64,000 bases of DNA from Teratosphaeria epicoccoides (Eukaryota > Ascomycota > Dothideomycetes > Mycosphaerellales > Teratosphaeriaceae). Numbering within the stretch: position 1 is the first letter of the stretch; each line of letters starts with the position of its first letter. A model generated the notes under the pieces. That model did not search any database. It was given only the letters and a program-made list of their open reading frames with translations, and was not told where the DNA came from. Positions 52,835 through 61,450 of the stretch are shown here, in pieces. A program made the position numbers and the translations under genes. The DNA lies in NCBI GenBank assembly GCA_021401465.1, contig JADDMT010000048.1, forward strand, positions 124,001 to 188,000. Direction: 5' to 3'.

Positions 52835-53743
52835 CTAGTTGTTCTGCTGGCTGTTCAGGATCCTCAAGATGCTGAGGAACAAGTTGATGACGTCCAAGTA
52901 CAGGCTGATCGCCGCCGCAATCTCCTCCTCGACGTGGTAATGTCTCATCACCAACTGTGTATCCACCAAAATGTATCCCGAGAATATAAGCGCGGCCACA
53001 ATACCGTATCCAAGCTCCACGCCCGAGCTGTACGGGAAGAACGCCGCCATGAATCCAAAGATGATGAGCAGCCACAGCGCTCCAAATAGATAAGGCATCC
53101 AGCTCGTGAAATCGTACTTGCTCTGGCACGCAAATAGCGTCAATGCCACAAAGATCCCCAGCGTAAAGATCAGCGCCTGCAGCACAATCCTCGAGTCGTA
53201 AAAACTCGTTATCACGCTTATAGAGTATGCCTCCAGACCGGTGAAACCCGCGAGAAATACCAGGTTCATGGGATAACTCTTCCTTTTCCAGAACGTGAGA
53301 AGCATGAATCCGATCGCCCCGAATAAGGAGATCCACATCATCCAGCTGTTACTCTGGATCCAGGCCTTGTATGCCGGGCTGAAGAAGGAGATGGCGGAGA
53401 GTGCGGTGGTGAAGAGCAATTGGACGGTAAGGATGGCGTAGACTTTGCGGATGAACTGCATGCGGATGGGGAGGGTGGCTTCGGCTACGGATCCACCGAA
53501 TTTGAAGTCGTCAGGGATCTAATTGAGGGAAGTCAATATCTGTGTCGCGGATGGAGGTTGAAGGGACAGTAGGCTTACGTTGTCGTATTCGCCGCGCGGT
53601 GTGCCGGGCATCGGCTCATCTTGGTAGGAGGGTGGTGCTTGGGTGTAGGGTGGCACGGCCTGGGAATGTGCGGCGGCGGAAGGGAGCGGCGTGGTGTCTA
53701 GGCTATCACGCTGAGGCGCGGGGGCGTATTTGGCGGTGGACAT
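52835..53743 (-). CDS. BXI1: Bax inhibitor-1 / TMBIM family protein (BXI1-like)
   Basis: The exons are 53743-53579 and 53518-52835. The intron is 53578-53519 (60 nt, donor GTAAGC, acceptor ATTAG). The product is 282 residues. The N-terminal 55 residues are proline-rich (VPPYTQAPPSYQDEP) and cytosolic. The splice leads into IPDDFKFGGSVAEATLPIRM, the conserved entry to the membrane domain. Seven hydrophobic helices follow, including the family motif GYILVDTQLVMRHYHVEEEI (di-aspartyl region) and SLYLDVINLFLSILRIL. The family acts in ER or vacuolar calcium leak and stress survival; the yeast member is linked to the unfolded protein response. Confidence 0.95.
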
Positions 53744-54335
53744 GGTGGTATTTTGGATGCGAAGCTGCCTTTTTGCCCGCTGACAGGTATGCTTTGGATC
53801 GATGTTGGTGGAATGATGTTGTAGGAGCGACAGGTGGAAGGCGACAGAAGCTGAAGGCGCAGGCGAACGACAATGACGCTACTCTTGTTCACGTGAAATG
53901 CGGGGAAGGCGCTTGCGGCATCTCCCGACATAAAGTGCATCACATGTGAAACCATTGTTTCAGATCTTGTTGCCAGCAAAAGCTGTTTGATCAGAAGTCT
54001 GTATATCGTTTCCACTCCCACTTTAAACTAGTCACATGCACCTCACAACAACGGACCTCACCATTAGTCGAGATGACCGGATGTCGTAATCAATAATGCC
54101 TGTTGCAATTCCCAAAAATCGATTCGACTCGGTCCACGCAGGCCCACTAGACCTTGCTACTTCCAACATGTAGTCAGCATCATCACAAACTCCCTCGCTA
54201 TACCCAGACGCCACGTCCGGTGCTGCCAGACGTATTTACGCAATCTCTGACCCAAGTCCCTAGACCTAAAAAGAGCAGCGACATTGCTGTAACCCTGACG
54301 CCGAAACCGCGGAGCAAAGGCTCGCCTCACCGGGT
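53744..54335. promoter_or_regulatory. Intergenic region upstream of the Bax-inhibitor gene
   Basis: These 592 bases between tandem minus-strand genes include the BXI1-like promoter and the MCM7 3' UTR. No other feature is supported. Confidence 0.5.
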
Positions 54336-56881
54336 CTAAAAATCCATATCATCCTCATCATCATCTCCAGCCTCAATAAATACCAACCTCGTACCTTCAG
54401 CCGCCGTCTGCCAAATCTGTAGAACCCACGTGTCAGCACATCATCACCACAACTCAATCTCACGCAGATAAACTTACATCAATCGTCGCATACTCATCCA
54501 AACAAGCCTCCAACTGCTGCACCGTGAACCCCTTCGCCAACACTCGCTCACGTACCCTCCGCAAATCCAACTCCCCGCGCCCTTCGCCCGTAGCAGCAGC
54601 GCCCGAGTCCCGCATACCAACGATCAAATTGTATATCTTGGTCGAGGGGGACTGGTCGCCGCGCCGATCCCGGTTGTCGTCGTAGAGACTGGCTTTGCTG
54701 ACTTCGACCAGTCTTAAAGCTTCGTCGACATCGTCTGTGATGACTTCGTCTGCGAAGCGGAGACGCGCGAGAGCCTGTGAGAGACGGAGCACACCTAGGA
54801 GTGTGCGTGGAGATGTATGCGTGAAGGTCTTCTTGCCTGCTTCGTCTTTTTTCTGCTGTTGTCGTAGCCGGACGTACGCTCCTACAAGATAGTCCGAGAC
54901 TGTTTTTGGTACGATGGGGCGGAATGAGCGGGCACGAGCGACCCACTGCCTGACTTCGTTGGGTGAGAAGATCAGGCCTCCGCCTTGAGGCTCAGGGTGA
55001 GCGTTGTGAATGTGCACGTGCGTGACGTGTCGGGCAAGCTCTTCGTCTGCGTCACGAGAAGGCGTGTCGAGGATAAGGAAGAGGACGTCGAATCTACTCA
55101 GGAGAGCTGCTGGCAAGTTTATGTTCTCAACAGGAGAAATTCGAGGGTTGTAGCGTCCATACAGAGGGTTGGCGGCGGCGAGAATTGCTGTACGAGCGTT
55201 GAGAGTGGTTGTGATGCCGGCTTTGGAAATGGAGATGGTTTGCTGTTCCATCACTTCGTGAATTGCTGTTCGGTCGGAGTCATCCATTTTGTCGAATTCA
55301 TCGATACAGCACGTTCCGTTGTCAGCCAAGACTAGAGCTCCGCCCTCAAGGACCATCTCGTCTGTCACTGGATCACGCATCACTGCCGCTGTCAGACCAA
55401 CACCACTGCTGCCACGACCGGTTGTGTAGACGCCACGAGGAGCAACCTTGGTGATGTACTTCAGGAGCTGAGATTTGGCAACACCTGGATCACCCATCAA
55501 GCAGACGTTGATGTCGCCACGAATGCGCATGCCGTCGCCCATTTCTTTAGTCACACCACCAATCAGCTGAAGTAGCAGCGCCTTCTTTACATCCAGATGA
55601 CCGAAGATCTCAGGCGCGATAGATCGACTGAGGTACTCGTATAGTTGACCAGATTGCTCCAAGTCGGCCATGCGGCGGAGAGTCGTCGGTGCCAGCACCA
55701 TGTTGTCGTATGCCTTCTTGTGCTGGTTGACGTACTGTGCCTCCAGGTAGGTATCGGTAAGCAGTCCGGCCTTTATAGCTTGAAAGCCAGTATATGGAGT
55801 TGGCAAGAAAATACCTGCAATATCGACGACATCGCCAGGGTTGATCTGCCTGGTTAAAGCACCATGGCAGTGCACAGTGAGCTGTCTAGGGATGTGTCCG
55901 ACGGGAACCTGATCTGCCATCTCCTGGATCTTGACTTCCTGGAAGGGCAAGAACTTGGAGGCACGAGTCGATAGGAACAGCTGTCCTTTGGCATTGCTGT
56001 TTCGGCAATCTTCTGAATTACACTCGATCAATGGTGTGAACTGCTTTGAAGTCACAGGTTGAAAGATCTCGTGCCCACAGCGATCGCAAGAGTAAGCATT
56101 GACCTGCACTGATGGCTTGACGTCCGATACCCTGGTCGTGATGCCGCGGACGGTGATAAGATGGCCAAGGTGCCCACCACGCACTTGCCGTACAGCCATT
56201 GCCTTTGCGCCTTTTTCGCTGCTTGAACCAGATGGTGTAATAGGCTTAAAGTTGAGCGTGTATCTCCGCGTGAGCTCAGGTGGGAATATCGAATCTGGTA
56301 CAATTCCTTCCCCGCCAGCTTCAATCTGTTGTCGAACGTTCTCGTTGCGCCTCGATCGCTGAGTCATGATGATATCCAGGACATCGTCTTTGAAGCTCGG
56401 CTCTCCGCTAGGCGTGGGTAGCACTTTGTCCACAGCTCGGGAGAAGAGCTCGATGTAGTGATAGCAGTTGCGTTGGATTGAAGACACCAGCTGCAGCTCC
56501 ATCGCCTCGTCCTCGTCTAATGTTCGCTCGTACTGTTCCAGGTCGTCCAGCTCGACCAGGATCTGCGACTTTGATCTTTCTGAGACATCGCACAGTGTGT
56601 TCATGTACTTTGCTTTTGATCGTGGCGCACGTCTCCGTGTTCGCCGTGCACCATTGCCATCTTCTGCATCATCCTTAAAGTCGTACTCATCGCTGTCGCC
56701 GTCTAGGTTCAGACCGTCCAGCGCCTCCTCAGTCTCTGAAGTTGACGATTTGAAGTTGCGCAGGAAATCCTCAAATTTCTCTGGAGCATTGTTAGCATCG
56801 TCGTCTTTAACATCAAGCAAACTGCTCGTTACCCTGTTGTAGCTCGTAGTTGGCGAGCGCCTTGTGTTGGAGAAGCGCCAT
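54336..56881 (-). CDS. MCM7: DNA replication licensing factor Mcm7
   Basis: This is a subunit of the Mcm2-7 replicative helicase. The exons are 56881-56833, 56780-54478 and 54416-54336, giving 810 residues. Intron 1, 56832-56781 (52 nt, donor GTAACG, branch CTAAC, acceptor CCAG), gives the start MALLQHKALANYELQQEKFE. Reading through it would give a spurious longer N terminus. Intron 2, 54477-54417 (61 nt, donor GTAAGT, branch CTGAC, acceptor ACAG), adds the acidic tail DIWQTAAEG to DDDEDDMDF. Domains are the zinc finger (CDRCGHEIF ... IECNSEDC), Walker A GDPGVAKSQLLKY, Walker B CCIDEFDKMDDSDR, and the arginine finger LLSRFDVLF. ACGCGT cell-cycle boxes lie just upstream. Confidence 0.97.
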
Positions 56882-57700
56882 TGCGATTTGGCGGCCTCCT
56901 TTCTGCGCAAGTCGCAGTTAGTGCCCGTATTGCAGTCCAGTCGGCGCGGTGTATGGAGGCTCGGCTGGTCTTGCTGCGCCACTGTGCGTGATGTTGTTGG
57001 TTTGTCCCTAATGTGCTGAGTATAGAAGAGTTCGAAGGAGTTTGAAAAGACGCCGGGCGGCTTCACGCGTAAAGCAGAACCCCAGAACGCGTTCTGCTCC
57101 AACTTGTCCAATCAAAACTCTCGAAATTTTCTAGCGCGTCTTTACCCCCGGCCCGGCCCGCCTGCTGCACTTCATGAATTTTGCTCACGCTTCTACCTTC
57201 TTCCTTCATCATGAACAACGCAAAACATCAACACTGCCGTAAAAGCATTTTCGACTCGAGAGCCCGCCGTGCACGCCACGGTGCGAGGCTCCATGACGAC
57301 GAAAACCGTCTGTGCTAGTGGAGAGCGAGAACTTTCTCGTAGAGGATCTTGGGTGCCGTTTGCTCGTTGCCTGCAGAGGCCTGTGGAGCAGAGGGCAATG
57401 ATCAGCTGTACATACTGCCATTGAAGGCGCCGTCTATTGTGAACTTGGCCCGATAGGGATTCCAGAGGAGAAACCAGGTTTGAGGTACAGACGCCCTTGT
57501 GCAACCGGTGGCTGCGTTCAACGCTACTGCATTGCCGTCATCAGCGGGATGGGCCCGAGACACTAAGAAACCTGTGTCAGCTGCTGGTTTGTCATTCTGA
57601 CTTGGCTCCAGCGTTGGAAGAGGTGCACCCTGGCGGCATACGTTGTCTTGGTCATCCTGGTCCATGAATGAAGAACGCACAGTCAAGCACTAAGTGTCAC
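56882..57700. promoter_or_regulatory. Region upstream of MCM7
   Basis: It holds the MCM7 promoter with two ACGCGT boxes and, beyond 57180, overlapping short open frames on the minus strand without a recognisable product. Confidence 0.45.
57065..57096. promoter_or_regulatory. Two MCB (ACGCGT) boxes upstream of MCM7
   Basis: ACGCGT lies at 57065-57070. It occurs again at 57087-57092 inside a perfect 14-bp palindrome (57083-57096, CAGAACGCGTTCTG). They stand 184-215 bases before the MCM7 start codon. ACGCGT is the MluI cell-cycle box bound by MBF (Mbp1/Swi6 or Res/Cdc10), which drives G1/S transcription of replication genes. The location makes this role likely. Confidence 0.7.
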
Positions 57701-57879
57701 ACGTAATACGCCGATGTATGTCATGGATGCTCAGGGTTTGGGCCTGAATAAGTGACGCAAATGGTTGGCCACACGAGAGCTACAGGAAGTCCTGCTCAAT
57801 CAATTTCGCCCATTTCGGAGAGGCCCGCAGCGGTCATCTCATCGACTTCTCTCCAGTATTCCGCTCCTCAGCCTGCCTC

Positions 57880-58065
57880 ACCTCGACATCCTGCTCCACC
57901 TCGACATCCTGCTCCCTCTCGACGGCCAGTTCCCCCTCAATCCCCTGCTCCCCCTCAATCCCCTGCTCCTCCTCAACGCCCTGCTCCTTCCCAACGCCCT
58001 GCTCTTCCTCAACACCCCGCCCCTCCCCACCGCCCTGCCCCTCCTCAGAAGCCTCCTAGGCCACC
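57880..58065. repeat. Imperfect 15-18-bp minisatellite
   Basis: About ten degenerate units of the type CCTGCTCCCCCTCAATCC lie in tandem. Read on the plus strand they encode proline-rich PAPPQ-like units. On the minus strand the same DNA reads as glutamate-rich EQGIEGE-like units. The unit length is a multiple of three throughout, suggesting that it is or was coding. Confidence 0.85.
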
Positions 58066-58221
58066 CGCGCCTCCTCCGTCATCTCAATAGCCTTCGTCGT
58101 AACATACGCAATCACAGTCAAGAGATCAACTCTAAAGCTCCTCTCTCTCCCAACATCGTACGTACACTCCTGGAAACGCGCCCTGCTGTCTCTCCGCATC
58201 TTCGGCAACTTCGCGACCCGT

Positions 58222-58659
58222 TTAACAAGCTTGCGCGCAAAAGTTTCCGCACGCCTCGTCTGCCCATGCATGGTGCGATCCACATCTCCAGGCCCGCGAG
58301 AGCCTGCATCCAGGCGTCTCGGCATACGGCTGGGCTGGATGAATGTTATCGCGGTCCTCGATGTCTGGCTTCGGCATGGGCACAGCGCCGATAAGGTGTG
58401 GGAGGAGAGCGTCGCAGTCGACGTCGAGCTTCTTCCACTCCTCGAAGTCGAAGCAGACGTTCTCCCAATCACAATCCCGCATTGCCTGGACGAGTGCTTC
58501 GACTTCGTGAGCGCCATAGCGCTCCTGGATGTCTAGGTGCAATTCATTGCCCAGGCGCTCGATCTCTGGGATGTCGGGTCCAGACTTCCCGTACACGCAG
58601 AGAGCGCAGCTCGGGCTGGTGATGACCCAAGGCACGAAGCACTCCTCTTTTTTAGACAT
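58222..58659 (-). CDS. Hypothetical protein, lineage-specific candidate
   Basis: The ATG at 58659 opens a 145-codon frame starting MSKKEECFVPWVITSPSCAL, with a balanced composition and amphipathic stretches (PDIPEIERLGNELHLDIQER). Its first 100 codons look coding. The last 45 (after MPKPDIEDRDN) look random, and a more coding-like continuation lies in another frame (AETFARKLVKRVAKLPKMRR, ending at a TAG at 58056). A further intron or a frameshift is therefore likely. No domain is recognised. It is the only candidate gene in this gene-poor stretch. Confidence 0.35.
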   Translation of the reverse strand: MSKKEECFVPWVITSPSCALCVYGKSGPDIPEIERLGNELHLDIQERYGAHEVEALVQAMRDCDWENVCFDFEEWKKLDVDCDALLPHLIGAVPMPKPDIEDRDNIHPAQPYAETPGCRLSRAWRCGSHHAWADEACGNFCAQAC

Positions 58660-61450
58660 GGTTGCCCTTGCAGCCGGACTCGCCGACAGTGGTGATGATT
58701 GGGAAAGGCAGTTTTGTTGTCGGGCTCTGCCGCGGATTGTGCTGGACGTTCAAAATGCACCGCGTTCAAGCCGATGGTCGAATGGTCTACTCCTGAGCCT
58801 TCTCGATTCGGCGGATCGCAGGATGTCAAGGCGGAGCTGGAGTCGAGGGGCGTGCCGGTGGGCCAAGATCTGCAGCCGTCATCCGACTCTGAGTCGTCTT
58901 CGTAGCACTGACCTGCTATGGAGATGGTTGGAAACGGTTCTGCATCAGAGTCCGCCGCATGCCAGAAAAACCTTGGAAAAGCTCGCCCTCGGTGACTGTT
59001 GGGAGTACGATTGGGTCCTGAGATACGGCCCGTGTAACGAGATCTGGCTCAGCTCCTGATGCGGCCATATGTGTGGGCACCGTGGCAGAGTGGGCGTCGG
59101 ACTTGGTTGGAGGCTGTTCTGCGGCTGGTCTTTCGGTCGTGCTGTTGTTATGACCTAGCTCCTGAACGTATACCACATTCCGTGTACTTGGTCTGATGCG
59201 ACTGGACCTCCACCTCCCTGGTATAACTGGTGCGGTTGCGGTCCGGAAGCACAGTGGCAGGAGGGACATCGGGCCGTCTGATGTTGGTCAGAAATGCTCT
59301 CGAGCGCCTTTGGAAGAAAGTCCTTACGGTGAAGTCGAAGAGAAGAGAAATTGTGGAAGTGATTGTTAATTTGGACGACAAACAGGTGCTGATGAATGTT
59401 GAGGCTTTTCGCTAGACAAATCGTGGAAGAAGATGTCGAAGGGTAGTCTTGAAATTTTGACGCAGCGCGGTTTCTTATATACTCATAAGTTCTCAGACCG
59501 TTCCGCGCCCCAGATCTGCTTTCATAGCTCCTGCTCGAAGTGGTCAGGGTCGAAGATATCCTACCGCCAGACCGGCAACCACATCTTCAGCGTGTGATGA
59601 GTGGTCGACACTTTGGGAAGGCATAGTGGAATACCCTGACGACCTGCAGTCGCTGAGGTCATGGTCATCACCCGAATGGTCGTCGTTGGCCGGCTCGTAA
59701 AGTGCTCTCAACTTGGCAGCTTCTTCGTGGTCTACTTGTTCTTCAAGGAACAGGTGTGAAGTCCGAGGTCAAGTCTTCGCCGGCCAAGGCAAGGCGTTTT
59801 GCTGGTTGGCATCGCAGATGGATTGGTGAAGCGACGCGCCGCTCTCTACACTCGCTGGCGTCGTGGCATCTTTCTTGTCCGAAGTGTTTCCAGCGATAAC
59901 GCGATGGACATTGGCCAAGTTGTTCTTGAGCTGCATATCGATTACTCCAGCTGTGAAAAGCTGCACTCTTCACTCTACTGAGTGGCTTGCTGCTCTCCAT
60001 CATCTTGATGTACGTATTGCTTGACTGCCTCAAGACCGTCACCATCAGACTTGCCACGTTATTCGTAGCAATCGCTGCAGAGAGCATACCTTGAAAAACT
60101 GGTCAGGGATATGCTCTGGTGATATCACAAAACTCGAATATGAAGAGGCCATGTGGATGAGGACGCCAAGCACATGATGTTGACCTCATGTGGAGCTTGC
60201 CTTTCTGGGAATTGTACTGCCACTACGTAAAGTGAGCTTGACGTGGGAAAAGGACTGGGAGATGGACGGTCATTCTTTTCGTCCACGATCGAACCACACT
60301 TTGTTGTCAGTCGCTCATACTGGTCAAATTACTCAGCAAGTGGTTGGCGAGTCATGTCCGCTTACAATGGAGGTGATTTCTCCAGCAGGAAGCATCGTTC
60401 GACTGTATCATGGACCCAATAGGTACGAATCTGTTACTGCTTGCCTCGATCAAGGATGACCTGCGCGAGACACGAGCACGCGATTGTCTCACAGTCGTGC
60501 TCGAAGCGTTTTTGGACGAAGACATTGTTTGATAGACTCATGGGGGCAGTGCGCGGGCACGCCACCTTGGCGGAACTGGGGCCCATGAAACAATTTCCCC
60601 TGGGAGCTTTGAGCGATATTTAAATCGCGACAAAGATCTCAAGAGGCCTTTTCATCAACTGTGACAATCTGCGCGGTCGAGTGCCATTGGCCATGATCAA
60701 GAGTTCGGAGTCCTATCCGGTCGAGTCGGTCTCGCCATGGCTTGACTTGGCGGTCCGATGTCTCAACGACATTCTCGGGACGTTACGTGAGCATCAATCT
60801 CCTCTTGCAGGCAGGTGTATTTGCAGAACGACAGGGCATTCGAGGTTTGTCGGAGATGACTTGATGATGCAACGCGTCATGCAGTCCGAGCTCAGGGCAT
60901 GGTGCGTTACACCAACACAGCCTGTGCAAGCGTGTGGCGTGTTTGGCGTGTATGATTGTGCGGCATGGCATTGATGTAGACCAGATATTGTGAAAAGCAG
61001 GGTCGAAAGTAGTTGGGCGGGGCAACAGAGGAGCAAGTTCCCATTAAAGTTTGTCAGCGGATTCAGGCGGAACAGGTGAGAAAGTCGTGCCTGCTTCGGC
61101 GCAACCCCGACAAATCAGCATCTGTATCAACATCTGAGGAAACCGCGGTGCGCTTGACCTAGTCTGCCACTGTCGTGGAGCATTTGTGTCTCACGGCTTT
61201 GCACAATCCGCAGAGAAACTGCAGCGGGACGAGCCGCGCACTGATGCAGAAGGCTGGTTCGTGAACTTCCTCCGCACAGAACCCTGCAACGTGTGGGTTG
61301 ACGAAAAGATCCAAGTAAGGAGCGGGCTTAGCACACAGACCTCAGCGTCGTCCCCGAAAATCTCTTCTCTTCACTACTGATGTCTCACGCCGCCATCAAC
61401 ACAACGATCAAGTACACGCGGGAGGCCTCCATGACCGACACTCGGGCAGC
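58660..61450. other. Gene-poor region upstream of IRE1
   Basis: These 2.8 kb hold only short or overlapping open frames on both strands, none with a recognisable domain or clean splice structure. The last few hundred bases should include the IRE1 promoter and leader. A decayed gene is possible but not shown. Confidence 0.45.

Noticed and set aside
56882..57111. Longer N terminus for MCM7
   Set aside because: It is in frame only if the first intron is read through. The spliced start MALLQHK matches the family, and the extra sequence overlaps the ACGCGT promoter boxes.
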